Assembly: GCF_042432445.1 (NCBI RefSeq)
Contig: NZ_JBHLXE010000024.1
Location: 1 to 64,000 of the forward strand
Reading direction: 5' to 3'
Source of the DNA: Thorsellia kenyensis
GTDB taxonomy: Bacteria > Pseudomonadota > Gammaproteobacteria > Enterobacterales > Thorselliaceae
DNA length: 64,000 nucleotides
This document shows positions 1 to 8,606 of the stretch, piece by piece. Within the stretch, counting starts at the first letter, position 1, and each line of letters opens with the position of its first letter. Under the pieces are notes generated by a model. It worked only from the letters and a program-made list of their open reading frames with translations. It made no database searches and had not been told where the DNA came from. The translations under genes were made by a program, and so were the position numbers.

Positions 1-1
1 A

Positions 2-496
2 GATATTGATGAAAGACCTGAAGCAGCCAATAACCGAACACGAATCGGTGACTGGGAAGCTGATACCATGATTGGAAACAAACACAAAGGTGCATTAGCA
101 ACCTTGGATGAGCGAAAATCAAAACTACGACTAGCTTTGCCAGTTAGTCGTAAAAGCGCTGAAGAGGTCACGCATGCGATTACGCAAATGCTTGAACCTA
201 TAAAAGAAGTAGTGCTAAGCATCACATTTGATAATGGCAGGGAGTTTGCAGCGCATGAAGTGATAGCAAGCAGATTAGGATGCGAAACATATTTTGCTAA
301 GCCTTATCATTCTTGGGAAAGAGGGCAAAATGAAAACGCAAATGGCCTNNNNNNNNNNNNNNNNNNNNNNNNNNNNNNNNNNNNNNNNNNNNNNNNNNNN
401 AAATGTTTGGGTTATAGAACGCCCTATGAAGTATTCGAAGAACTAACAGGCATAACCAGAGAAAAAATTATCGTGGGGTATGCACTTATGTCTTGA
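2..496 (+). CDS. IS30-family transposase, 5'-truncated by window edge and interrupted by an assembly gap
   Basis: This is the C-terminal part of an IS30-type DDE transposase. The frame is open from base 2 (reads DIDERPEAANNRTRIGDWEAD) through the ATG at 68 to the stop at 494-496. The motifs GDWEADTMIG, TFDNGREFA and YHSWERGQNENANG are typical of the IS30 catalytic core, with the acidic residues of the DDE triad in DWEAD, FDN and the E of NEN. KCLGYRTPYEVF is the usual C-terminal block. A run of N at 349-400 falls between these blocks. The element's 5' end lies outside the window, so its completeness cannot be judged. It is probably a repeated IS, which would explain the gap. Confidence 0.9.
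   Translation, partial: DIDERPEAANNRTRIGDWEADTMIGNKHKGALATLDERKSKLRLALPVSRKSAEEVTHAITQMLEPIKEVVLSITFDNGREFAAHEVIASRLGCETYFAKPYHSWERGQNENANGXXXXXXXXXXXXXXXXXXKCLGYRTPYEVFEELTGITREKIIVGYALMS
349..400. other. assembly gap (52 N)
   Basis: Fifty-two undetermined bases lie inside the IS30 transposase. The frame continues across it, but only 18 codons are unknown. In IS30 proteins as I remember them, about 30 residues separate the NENxNG and RPRKxLGYxTP blocks, so the gap is probably shorter than the real missing sequence. Confidence 0.95.
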
Positions 497-1009
497 ATTC
501 ACCTTGACTTTATTTTGTATTTTAATAATTAATGAGTTAACTTAATTTTGCAACCAGCTCAACTCTAACTGCTTATATCTAACTGCTTATATTGCCTTAC
601 TCCCAACACCGCTAATAAAAGAATATTCAGAGTGAAAATAACGTAAACTCTAGCTCGCATATAAAATACAAATTATCTTAAATAAAAAGGTCTACATGAA
701 TAGTCAAATTGCCGTAATGTATGGGTTCTTCATCTACATCCCCCCAATCAACAGCATAAGTGCAATAACTGGATTATCAATGGTACCTATTTAAAAACTT
801 TAATACTTCTAAAAAAAATGTAAAATTTGTTGGGCAAACCCATCAAAGTGATAAAGTAAATACTTTAGGTGCTTAATGCTTTCACATTTTCATGGTACTT
901 TTTTATATTATTAACTGCTATCTAGATTAACTTCAGTTTACGCAATTAATTCCCTAAAGCAAAGAATAATATACTTTTAAGGACATAATTCATTATTAAG
1001 GATAACATC
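497..1009. other. intergenic stretch, IS30 right end to gltP
   Basis: No gene is seen. The IS30 right terminal repeat should lie just after the stop at 496 but cannot be delimited without the left end. A perfect tandem 14-bp duplication (CTAACTGCTTATAT) occupies 565-578 and 579-592. The gltP ribosome-binding site AAGGAT sits just before 1010. Confidence 0.6.
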
Positions 1010-2257
1010 ATGACAATAAAAAATTTTAAAATGCCTGGCTTAGCTTGGCAAATATTTATAGGTATGCTACTTGGAATCATTACAGGCTGGATTTTTAGAG
1101 AAAATCCTCACTTATCAACTGTACTTACTCCAATAGGTGACATTTTTCTCCGACTGATAAAAATGATTATTATCCCAATTGTTGTGACTAGTATTGTGGT
1201 TGCAATTGCAAATAGTGGAGACGCTAAAGCACTCGGTAAATTAGGTGGTAAAACCTTACTTTATTTTGAAATAATTACTACTTTAGCAATTATTATAGGT
1301 ATTTTATCTGCTAATATTTTTCAACCAGGTGCAGGCATTGACTTTAGCCAATTAACTCAAAACGATATTACTAAATATGTCAAAACAGCCACTAGCCAAG
1401 AGCAAATGAGCCTTATGGATACGATAGTCCATATCGTGCCAACCAACCCTTTTGCTGCAATAGCCAATGGAGACATGCTCGCTATCATATTCTTCTCTGT
1501 CGTTTTTGGTTTGGGGTTATCGGCAGCAAAAGAAAGCGGTAAGCCTGTGATCAATATCCTAAAAGGTTCAGCTGATACCATGTTTATCATTACCCATCAA
1601 ATAATGAGACTAGCCCCTATTGGTGTCTTTGCTCTTATAGGAATGACAGTAGCAAATTATGGTCTCGCATCTTTAATCCCTTTAGGTAAATTAGTTTTAG
1701 TTATTTACGGCACTATGTTCTTTTTTGTCTTTGTGATACTAGGATCTGTAGCAAAAATTTTTAACTATAGAATTATGGACTTAATCAAATTGCTCAAAGA
1801 CGAAATTATTCTGGCCTTTTCAACAGCAAGCTCTGAAGCTGTTATGCCAAGACTAATGAGTAAGGTTGAATCTATTGGTGTACCTAAGCATATCTCCTCA
1901 TTTGTCATTCCTACAGGATATTCCTTCAATTTAGATGGTTCAACACTTTATCAAGCGATTGCAGCTATATTTATTACTCAAATGTATGGCATCGATTTTC
2001 CCATTATTGAACAGATATCTCTTGTATTAGTCCTCATGATTACGTCAAAAGGTATAGCTGGGGTTCCTGGTGTATCGATAGTCGTCTTAGTCACTACTCT
2101 TGGTGTAAAAGGTTTACCTGTTGAAGGAATCGCTTATATCGTTGGTATTGATCGTATTCTTGATATGGGCAGGACTGCTGTTAATGTCATTGGTAATGGT
2201 CTAGCTGCAATTATTATTGCAAAATGGCAAGGTGAATTTAAAAAAAATACTGCTTAG
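1010..2257 (+). CDS. gltP: GltP-type glutamate/aspartate:cation symporter
   Basis: Inner-membrane carrier of the dicarboxylate/amino acid:cation symporter (DAACS) family, importing glutamate and aspartate with protons or sodium. Its 415 residues match the family length. Hallmarks are the serine-rich hairpin STASSE near residue 271, the GYSFNLDGSTLYQ block near 303, GIAGVPG near 348 and the late DRILDMGRTAVNVIGN motif that binds the substrate. The N-terminal LAWQI and FLRLIKMIIIPIV segments resemble E. coli GltP more than DctA. It is a single gene with an AAGGAT ribosome-binding site and its own intergenic space. It converges with gltS, another glutamate carrier of an unrelated family, so the two may serve different conditions. 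Confidence 0.9.
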   Translation: MTIKNFKMPGLAWQIFIGMLLGIITGWIFRENPHLSTVLTPIGDIFLRLIKMIIIPIVVTSIVVAIANSGDAKALGKLGGKTLLYFEIITTLAIIIGILSANIFQPGAGIDFSQLTQNDITKYVKTATSQEQMSLMDTIVHIVPTNPFAAIANGDMLAIIFFSVVFGLGLSAAKESGKPVINILKGSADTMFIITHQIMRLAPIGVFALIGMTVANYGLASLIPLGKLVLVIYGTMFFFVFVILGSVAKIFNYRIMDLIKLLKDEIILAFSTASSEAVMPRLMSKVESIGVPKHISSFVIPTGYSFNLDGSTLYQAIAAIFITQMYGIDFPIIEQISLVLVLMITSKGIAGVPGVSIVVLVTTLGVKGLPVEGIAYIVGIDRILDMGRTAVNVIGNGLAAIIIAKWQGEFKKNTA

Positions 2258-2284
2258 CTAATTAATAATTTGTATTTATATTAA

Positions 2285-2342
2285 GTATTTGCCTATTTTT
2301 GGAATTATTTTAAATTTGAAAGTAGGCAAATAATAAAATTCA
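2285..2342 (+). terminator. hairpin downstream of gltP
   Basis: TATTTGCCTA is complementary to TAGGCAAATA, with a long loop of about 37 nt and no clean U-tract. It is a weak terminator candidate for gltP. Confidence 0.35.
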
Positions 2343-2458
2343 GATTCATTGAAAATGATTATTAATCTATTGCATACAACGGATTAATAAGTTTAAGTTT
2401 CTTTTAAGCCTCTATTTAAGTATGTGAACCACATCACTCATTTTAGATGCAATATGAT

Positions 2459-2493
2459 AAAAAAGCTAAAAACAGAAAGGTTCCGTTTTTAGC
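2459..2493 (-). terminator. Rho-independent terminator of gltS
   Basis: Read on the minus strand, a perfect 9-bp stem (GCTAAAAAC/GTTTTTAGC) with an 11-nt loop is followed by six T. It lies 31 bases past the gltS stop. Confidence 0.85.
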
Positions 2494-2523
2494 TTGCTAA
2501 ATAAAAAATTGACTAAACAAAAC

Positions 2524-3747
2524 TTAATTAAACAAAGTAATCAAAACAAGTGAACCTTTAATTACAAGTACATTTAAAAAATCCACCAAAAAAGCACCCA
2601 CAAGTGGCACAATGAAAAATGCTATGTGTGAAGGTCCATAAATTTTAGTGACTGCCTGCATATTAGCTATCGCCGTTGGAGTGGCACCTAAGCCAAATCC
2701 ACAATGACCCCCTGCTAATACCGCGGCATCATAGTTTTTACCCATTATTCTAAAGGTTATAAACACAGCATATAACGCCATTAATAAACCTTGAGCGGCA
2801 AGAATAATAAGTACAGGTAAAGCTAAATCTAGAATTTCCCATAACCTTAAACGCATAACCGCCATCGCAAGGAAAAAAGATAAGCTAACATTTCCTATTA
2901 TTGATACTGATTTTTCAATCACATTATAAATACGAGTAACCGATAAAACATTTCTTAATAAAACACCCATAAGCATAATCGCAACAAATGCTGGTAATTT
3001 AAAATATGGCGTGATTAAACTGCTGATATAAGAGCCTATAGACAAGCAAATTGCAATTAATATAATAGATTCTGTAAATGAACGCGTTGATACATCACGC
3101 GGATCTTGAGGATTCTCAAATCCACTAGGTGGCAATTCATCATCGGGTACTCCATCTGGTGTAGTTGTTTTTTTAACCAAATATCTTGCTACTGGTCCCC
3201 CTATTATCCCCCCCATCACCAAACCAAAAGTCGCACAAGCAATAGCGATTTCTTTTGCGCCTGTTATATTATAATCATTACTAAACACATCGCCCCAGGA
3301 ATTAGCTGTTGCATGGCCTCCAGATAGAGTAATTGAAGCGGCTAGGAGTCCTACATGCGGATCTAGGCCAAACAAACTGGCAAGGGATATTCCCAATAAG
3401 TTTTGTAAAATTAACAAACCTAAAATAGCAACCACAAATATGCCTAGTTTACTACCACCTGTCGCTAACTTGCGTAAATCGGCATTTAATCCAACCGTTG
3501 CAAAAAACATAAACATTAAAGCGTTTTGCAATGTATCAATATTAAATTGAATATCTACATTAGCAGTGGTTCTTAGAAGCGTAATTAAAAAAGCCACAAC
3601 TAATCCACCTGCAACAGCTTCAGGAATTGAATAACGATTCAAAAAACCAATTTTTTTTACACATTTACGTCCAAGAATCAAGACAAATCCAGCTGCAACT
3701 AGTCCCGTATAATTATCCACGGAAATGAGCGTTAAATCAGAAGGCAT
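2524..3747 (-). CDS. gltS: Sodium/glutamate symporter GltS
   Basis: Polytopic inner-membrane Na+/glutamate symporter of the ESS family. The 407-residue length is the family norm. Recognisable blocks are the N-terminal RYSIPEAVAGGL segment, the glycine-rich reentrant loops LSGGHATANSWG near the middle, and LAGGHCGFGLGATPTAIANM near the C-terminus. The duplicated GGH loops are the family signature. A strong AAAGGAG ribosome-binding site precedes the ATG. It stands alone on the minus strand with its own terminator. No regulator binding site was recognised upstream. Confidence 0.95.
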   Translation of the reverse strand: MPSDLTLISVDNYTGLVAAGFVLILGRKCVKKIGFLNRYSIPEAVAGGLVVAFLITLLRTTANVDIQFNIDTLQNALMFMFFATVGLNADLRKLATGGSKLGIFVVAILGLLILQNLLGISLASLFGLDPHVGLLAASITLSGGHATANSWGDVFSNDYNITGAKEIAIACATFGLVMGGIIGGPVARYLVKKTTTPDGVPDDELPPSGFENPQDPRDVSTRSFTESIILIAICLSIGSYISSLITPYFKLPAFVAIMLMGVLLRNVLSVTRIYNVIEKSVSIIGNVSLSFFLAMAVMRLRLWEILDLALPVLIILAAQGLLMALYAVFITFRIMGKNYDAAVLAGGHCGFGLGATPTAIANMQAVTKIYGPSHIAFFIVPLVGAFLVDFLNVLVIKGSLVLITLFN

Positions 3748-4060
3748 TTTTGAGCTCCTTTATAATCAAAATAATTCTGAATATTTTAAAGTGTGTCATC
3801 ATTATAACAAATCTTTACGGAATTTGATTTTTATATGTTATGTATTATGTAAATAGCTATCAGAATTAACATATTCTCTTCATAAAAGTAAAAATGCTAT
3901 AAGCATACAGTGCTCTTTAGAATACAAAGTTTCTTAATAAATAATACAAAATTATTTATATGACTAGAGCTTAAATAGAAACTTTAACTCTTTTAAATTA
4001 CGCAAACTATAATCGAACAAACCACTGTTGTGTCTTTTCCCCTTATTAGAACTGTTACAC

Positions 4061-4210
4061 TTATTCTTTTTTAGTTTCATCAGGATTTTTTTGTCCTGGT
4101 TTCTTATAATATTTTTTAGTATCTATCTTATTTAATTCAACAAGATGATTAATAAACACTCCAATAAGAAAGATAATTATTAACCACCAATATTTTTCCA
4201 AAAATTCCAT
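4061..4210 (-). CDS. ypfN: YpfN-like small membrane protein (UPF0370)
   Basis: A 49-residue ORF starting three bases after the dapE stop. It begins MEFLEKYWWLIIIFLIGVF, a single N-terminal transmembrane helix, followed by a charged tail ending PDETKKE. E. coli YpfN starts with the similar pattern WLAKYWWxxxxxFLVGV and also lies directly downstream of dapE, so both sequence and position support the call. The function of YpfN is not established. It is too short for most automatic ORF filters and is probably translated with dapE from one mRNA. The C-terminal tail is shorter than that of the E. coli protein. Confidence 0.8.
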   Translation of the reverse strand: MEFLEKYWWLIIIFLIGVFINHLVELNKIDTKKYYKKPGQKNPDETKKE

Positions 4211-4213
4211 GAG

Positions 4214-5368
4214 CTATCCCAAAATATTTTTCATAATTGAAGTGTAAATTTTACTTAACGTAGTTAAATCACTTAAAGAAACACATTCATCAACTTTGTG
4301 AATGGTTGAATTTAAAGGGCCAATCTCTACAACTTGCGTTCCCATCGTCGCAATAAAACGGCCATCTGAAGTTCCACCAGAGGTTTCGAGCTGTGGAGTC
4401 AAACCGACATGCTCAGTGACTGCATTAGAAACGGCCTCAACAAGTTGGTCATCAGTTGTTAGGAAAGGTAAACCTGATAAACGCCATTCAATATTATATT
4501 TTAATCCTTGAGAATCGAGTATTTCCTTTACTCTAAACTGAATACCATCAACGCTCAGTTCGGTACTGAATCTAAAATTAAACTGTACCTGTAGTTCTCC
4601 AGGGATAACATTTGGGCTACCCGTTCCTGCATGGATATTAGCTATTTGCATTGTTGTAGGAGGGAAAAAAGCGTTCCCTTCATCCCATACTTCATTCACT
4701 AATTTTTCCAGTGCTTCGAGGGATTGATGCACTGGATTAACAGCCAAGTGAGGATAAGCTACATGTCCTTGAACACCATGAATAGTCAAATAGGCACTAA
4801 GAGAACCTCTACGTCCATTTTTGACTACATCACCTATACGTTCTCTACTAGAAGGTTCACCCACAACACAGTACTCTATGGATTCATTTCTTTTTTTTAA
4901 TACTTCGACAATTCGCTGTGTTCCATCAATAGCTTTGTCCTCTTCATCAGAGGTGATCAGAAAAGCTAAACGTCCCTTTTTAAAATAGCCTTTTTGAATA
5001 AACTGTTCAACGCCTAAAATCATAGAAGCTAGCGATCCTTTCATATCCGCAGCTCCACGACCATACAAGTAATCATTCACAACAGTTGGAATAAACGGAG
5101 GAAAGGTCCAGTCGGACTCTTGCCCTGCAGGAACCACATCCGTATGCCCACAAAACAACAAAGTAGGTCCTTTGATGGGAGCATCAAGTGTAGCCCAAAA
5201 ATTTTGGACATCGGCAAATGGCATTTTTTCAATACTAAAGCCTAATGCTTTTAACCTATCAATCAATATTTCTTGACACCCTAAATCTAATGGACTAATA
5301 GAAGGTTTTTCAATGAGTTGAGACAATAGCTGCGTGATATTTTGTTTTATTGGTATATCTTCTAACAT
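4214..5368 (-). CDS. dapE: Succinyl-diaminopimelate desuccinylase DapE
   Basis: Cytoplasmic M20 metallohydrolase that cleaves N-succinyl-LL-diaminopimelate to LL-diaminopimelate and succinate, for lysine and peptidoglycan. In 384 residues the zinc ligands and catalytic acids are visible: H75 in CGHTDVVPAG, D108 in GRGAADMKGS, E142/E143 in TSDEED, and the late histidine in NSTIHKVDE. The lid-domain motif NPVHQSLEAL and the GGTSDGRF block are present. It lies between a YffB-like gene upstream and ypfN downstream, the E. coli order. AAGG before the ATG is the ribosome-binding site. Confidence 0.95.
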   Translation of the reverse strand: MLEDIPIKQNITQLLSQLIEKPSISPLDLGCQEILIDRLKALGFSIEKMPFADVQNFWATLDAPIKGPTLLFCGHTDVVPAGQESDWTFPPFIPTVVNDYLYGRGAADMKGSLASMILGVEQFIQKGYFKKGRLAFLITSDEEDKAIDGTQRIVEVLKKRNESIEYCVVGEPSSRERIGDVVKNGRRGSLSAYLTIHGVQGHVAYPHLAVNPVHQSLEALEKLVNEVWDEGNAFFPPTTMQIANIHAGTGSPNVIPGELQVQFNFRFSTELSVDGIQFRVKEILDSQGLKYNIEWRLSGLPFLTTDDQLVEAVSNAVTEHVGLTPQLETSGGTSDGRFIATMGTQVVEIGPLNSTIHKVDECVSLSDLTTLSKIYTSIMKNILG

Positions 5369-5429
5369 TTAGGGTAACCTTAGTGATAAAAATGGATTTT
5401 AATAGACTAGAGCAATGAATTAGCATTCT

Positions 5430-5807
5430 TTAAAAATGTTCGTTAACAAATTTAAGATATTTATTTGCACAAAATCCTTGTACAAAAGAGACTGAATTCT
5501 CTTGGATATGACTTTTTGGTTTATTTAACAAAAGAATAGGTAGTACAAATCCACTACTCTCTTGAGTCTGGATGCTTTGCTGTATATTTTTTTCAGCATC
5601 AGAGTGCTTATGCAGGGCAGAAACTAAGTGCCCTGCTAGTTCTTCAAATGAATAAGGAGTGGGCAACTGTTCAACTAAATTATCCAAGTTTATTTTTGAA
5701 CGGTCAAAAAAATCATACTCTATTTTTTGCAAATCGAGCCAAACCTTAGCCTTTAATGTTAAAGTACAGTTAGCTTGCCCTATTAGAAACAACTTATTTT
5801 TTTTCAT
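5430..5807 (-). CDS. yffB: ArsC/Spx-family YffB-like protein
   Basis: A 125-residue thioredoxin-fold protein of the arsenate reductase-like (ArsC/Spx/YffB) family. The N-terminal segment LFLIGQANCTLTLKAKVWLD aligns with the YffB pattern in which a lone cysteine precedes the first helix, and is followed by KIEYDFFDRSK. A late PILLL strand-turn fits the cis-proline region. The match is weaker towards the C-terminus than in typical members, so the protein looks diverged. It sits immediately before dapE, as in E. coli. The biological role of YffB is unsettled and no arsenic genes are nearby. Confidence 0.6.
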   Translation of the reverse strand: MKKNKLFLIGQANCTLTLKAKVWLDLQKIEYDFFDRSKINLDNLVEQLPTPYSFEELAGHLVSALHKHSDAEKNIQQSIQTQESSGFVLPILLLNKPKSHIQENSVSFVQGFCANKYLKFVNEHF

Positions 5808-5914
5808 GTTAAAGTATCCTCCTTGATGTATTGATATAATTACTTATAGTAATGATATCATTACTACTGATTCAAAAATCATCTATAACTATACTATTTA
5901 GTCATAACTATAAG

Positions 5915-6388
5915 CTAAAGGGTTTTAATTCTATTTAGTACTACTTCATGGTGATCTGATGTCTTAAACTTATCAAAACATTCTATAATTGTACCCTCTT
6001 CATCAATTAGAAAACTGATACGATGGATGCCATCAAACACTTTGCCCATAAACTTTTTCTCTCCCCACACACCAAAAGCTTCTGTGATCTTATGATCTGG
6101 GTCAGATAATAAAGTAAAATTTAAATTATCACGAACAATAAATTTAGCAAGTCTATCAGGGGTATCTATACTTATTCCAATGACATCAACGCCATTAGCG
6201 ATAAAATCAGCTAAATTATCACGAAGATGGCTCGCTTGAACAGTACAACCAGGTGTCATTGCTTTAGGATAAAAATATATTAAAACTTTTTTACCACGCA
6301 GATCAGTCAGCTTAACTAATTCATTGTTTTGATTTAGCGCTTCAAAATTTGGTGCTTTATCGCCTGGCTTAAGGGGGGATATAGACAT
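5915..6388 (-). CDS. bcp: Thioredoxin-dependent thiol peroxidase Bcp (peroxiredoxin Q)
   Basis: Cytoplasmic peroxiredoxin reducing hydrogen peroxide and organic hydroperoxides. The 157 residues carry KVLIYFYPKAMTPGCTVQA with the peroxidatic cysteine near residue 48. This resembles the gammaproteobacterial form PKAMTPGCTVQA, where the second position that often bears the resolving Cys is not cysteine. FLIDEEGTI and the C-terminal HHEVVLNRI block complete the domain. It is divergent from dapA. In E. coli gcvR lies between bcp and dapA; no gcvR is present here. Confidence 0.92.
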   Translation of the reverse strand: MSISPLKPGDKAPNFEALNQNNELVKLTDLRGKKVLIYFYPKAMTPGCTVQASHLRDNLADFIANGVDVIGISIDTPDRLAKFIVRDNLNFTLLSDPDHKITEAFGVWGEKKFMGKVFDGIHRISFLIDEEGTIIECFDKFKTSDHHEVVLNRIKTL

Positions 6389-6878
6389 AACAACACTCCT
6401 AAAAAATAAAAAGAGATAAAATTCAAACTACCGAGTAATACATTAATTAGCCTGCTCCCAAAAAATGGAGTAGATTCTTGTCATCATAACCAAAAAAAGG
6501 CTAGTTTATGGTTAATTTTGAAGTTACATATTCATAATACATGACTTTTAGCAATAATAAAAACAAATGCACTTAATTTTATGTTGTACAATAAACAATC
6601 AACCCCCCTATATATCTAATTCGTGTAAACGTATTTACGCTGTATAATTAAAAATATCTTTTTCTTTCTTAATCCCTTGAATATCCTTTAAGTAATATGG
6701 TTTAATACAAAGTAGTGTAACCCTATTTAATCCTTATAGCTAAGATTCGCTCATTTAAGTTAAAACACCTAACCAATCAAATGCGTGCTTTCACCCACTA
6801 ATAGCGATAAGCTTAAATACTTTCACACAGAACAATCAAAATTTATGGTTTCTTAACAGGTACTTTTATGGAGGTCTT
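6389..6878. other. divergent intergenic region bcp/dapA
   Basis: About 490 bases without a supported gene, expected to hold the promoters of both bcp and dapA. TATAAT-like hexamers such as that near 6643 are visible, but no convincing paired -35 can be assigned. A strong GGAGGT ribosome-binding site precedes dapA. Confidence 0.5.
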
Positions 6879-7775
6879 ATGTCAAACACAAAACTTTTTA
6901 CTGGTAGTATTGTTGCATTAATCACACCGATGGATGACAAAGGTGAAGTTAACCACAAGTGCCTTAAAAACCTTATTGAATATCATATTGCAAGTGGAAC
7001 AAAGGGATTAGTTATTGCTGGAACTAGTGGTGAATCTGCCACGTTAAACCATAAAGAAAATATTGATATTGTACTTGAATCTATTGATATCGCTGAAGGA
7101 AGAATTCCTATTATTGCTGGGACAGGCTCTAATTCAACGGCAGAAGCGATTTCATTGACTAAAGGACTTAAAGACAGTCAAGTGTCAGGTTGCCTGACTG
7201 TTACCCCTTATTATAATAAACCACCACAAGAAGGCTTATTTCAACATTTTAAAGCGATAGCTGACTCAACGGACATTCCTCAGATCTTATATAATGTTCC
7301 AGGCAGAACAGTTTGTGATATGTTAACCGAGACAGTTGCTCGCTTGAGTGAAATCAAAAATATTGTCAGTATTAAAGATGCAACAGGTAATCTTGCCAGA
7401 ATTTCAGAATTAAAGCGCGCCATTACTCGCCCTGATTTTTCTTTTTTATCTGGAGATGATCCTACTGGTATCGATTTTATCAAATTAGGAGGAGATGGTA
7501 CTATCTCCGTTACTGCAAATATTGCAGCTGCACAGATGAGTAAAATGTATGATCTTGCATTAAAAGGTGATTTCGAAGAAGCTTATAAAATTAATGACAT
7601 ACTAATGCCTTTACATAAAAATCTTTTTGTCGAAGCTAACCCTATTCCAGTAAAATGGGCTGCCAAAGCACTTAATTTAATTGATAATGATTTCCTAAGA
7701 TTACCATTAGTGCGTTTATCAGCTCATGGTGAAGAAATCGTCAGTAATGCATTAAAACAAGCCAAAATATTATAA
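6879..7775 (+). CDS. dapA: 4-hydroxy-tetrahydrodipicolinate synthase DapA
   Basis: Class I aldolase condensing pyruvate with aspartate semialdehyde, the first committed step to diaminopimelate and lysine. The TIM-barrel protein has the full 298 residues. It shows the pyruvate-binding GTSGE at 48-52, the TPYYNKP loop at 109-115, Y138 in YNVPGR, and the Schiff-base lysine K166 in SIKDATGN. It is followed closely by bamC and then purC, the conserved gammaproteobacterial order. The GGAGGT Shine-Dalgarno fixes the start. Confidence 0.96.
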   Translation: MSNTKLFTGSIVALITPMDDKGEVNHKCLKNLIEYHIASGTKGLVIAGTSGESATLNHKENIDIVLESIDIAEGRIPIIAGTGSNSTAEAISLTKGLKDSQVSGCLTVTPYYNKPPQEGLFQHFKAIADSTDIPQILYNVPGRTVCDMLTETVARLSEIKNIVSIKDATGNLARISELKRAITRPDFSFLSGDDPTGIDFIKLGGDGTISVTANIAAAQMSKMYDLALKGDFEEAYKINDILMPLHKNLFVEANPIPVKWAAKALNLIDNDFLRLPLVRLSAHGEEIVSNALKQAKIL

Positions 7776-7856
7776 TTTTTATTGATTAAAAGAAATATGG
7801 TATTATGGTATTTTAATACCCTATTTCTTATTAACCACAGGACATCAATTGCTACA

Positions 7857-8540
7857 ATGAACAATTTTAAAAAATCTGCTTTATTCTTGTCTATAGGCGT
7901 CAGTTTGGTGGCAATAATAGGCTGTTCAAAAGACACAAGTTTCACAAAAAAGGTTAAGGGTACAGATGATTATCTATATGTTTCTAATCCTACAATGATC
8001 AATATCCCTGAATCAATGGTACTTCCAGCTTCAAATGCTGAATATGAGATTGCTTTACCAGGTAAAGAGGGCTCCTTAGGTGAAGAAGTTGACATAACTC
8101 CGCCTTCATTAGGATTAACAAGTACTGATGTACAAATTGAGTCCGAATTAGTGCAAGAAAGTATATCTGATGAACTATATGCATCTGTAATTAATGCGAT
8201 TAACGCCAAAGATGAAACTAGTTCACCAATCGTATTATTTGACGCTAATTTTGAGCAAGTCTGGCAAGCGCTCCTAACAAATTTACCTAGAGCTGGTTTT
8301 GAAATTATTGAACAGAACAAATCAACAGGCTTAATCAAAGCCGAATACAGTAGTTTATCAAATGACGAATTAACTGCTTTTGGTATGATAAGATTTAATT
8401 TACCTGAAGGAGTTTATAATATTCAATTAGGTGATTTAAAAGACAAAACCTCAGCTCAACTAAGAAATGAAGACAATGTATATCTGAGAGAAGATCTCAA
8501 TAAAGATTTATCAAGAATTTTTGACCAAATCATAAAATAA
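7857..8540 (+). CDS. bamC: Outer membrane assembly lipoprotein BamC (NlpB)
   Basis: Lipoprotein of the BAM beta-barrel assembly complex. The reading frame is open from an ATG at 7782, but the start at 7857 is preferred because it gives a clean lipoprotein signal peptide. This runs MNNFKKSALFLSIGVSL and ends in the lipobox VAIIGC, with the lipidated cysteine at residue 23. The mature N-terminus contains YLYVSNPTMINIPESMVLPAS, resembling the conserved unstructured BamC segment that binds BamD. The downstream part (VWQALLTNLPRAGFEIIEQ) is the first helix-grip domain. At about 227 residues it is much shorter than E. coli BamC (~344), so the second helix-grip domain appears to be missing. Position between dapA and purC supports the call. 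Confidence 0.85.
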   Translation: MNNFKKSALFLSIGVSLVAIIGCSKDTSFTKKVKGTDDYLYVSNPTMINIPESMVLPASNAEYEIALPGKEGSLGEEVDITPPSLGLTSTDVQIESELVQESISDELYASVINAINAKDETSSPIVLFDANFEQVWQALLTNLPRAGFEIIEQNKSTGLIKAEYSSLSNDELTAFGMIRFNLPEGVYNIQLGDLKDKTSAQLRNEDNVYLREDLNKDLSRIFDQIIK

Positions 8541-8548
8541 TCTAAAAC

Positions 8549-8578
8549 GGCTTTATCTCACCTAAAGCCTTTTTTTTG
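8549..8578 (+). terminator. Rho-independent terminator after dapA-bamC
   Basis: A 7-bp stem (GGCTTTA/TAAAGCC) with a 7-nt loop is followed by nine T, just after the bamC stop and before purC. purC therefore probably depends on readthrough or on a promoter in the short gap. Confidence 0.85.
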
Positions 8579-8606
8579 TTAACTATCAAAATAGAGAATC
8601 CTTATT

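Noticed and set aside
2349..2366. Fur-box-like sequence GAAAATGATTATTAATC
   Set aside because: It lies between the ends of convergent gltP and gltS where no promoter is expected, and the match is partial.
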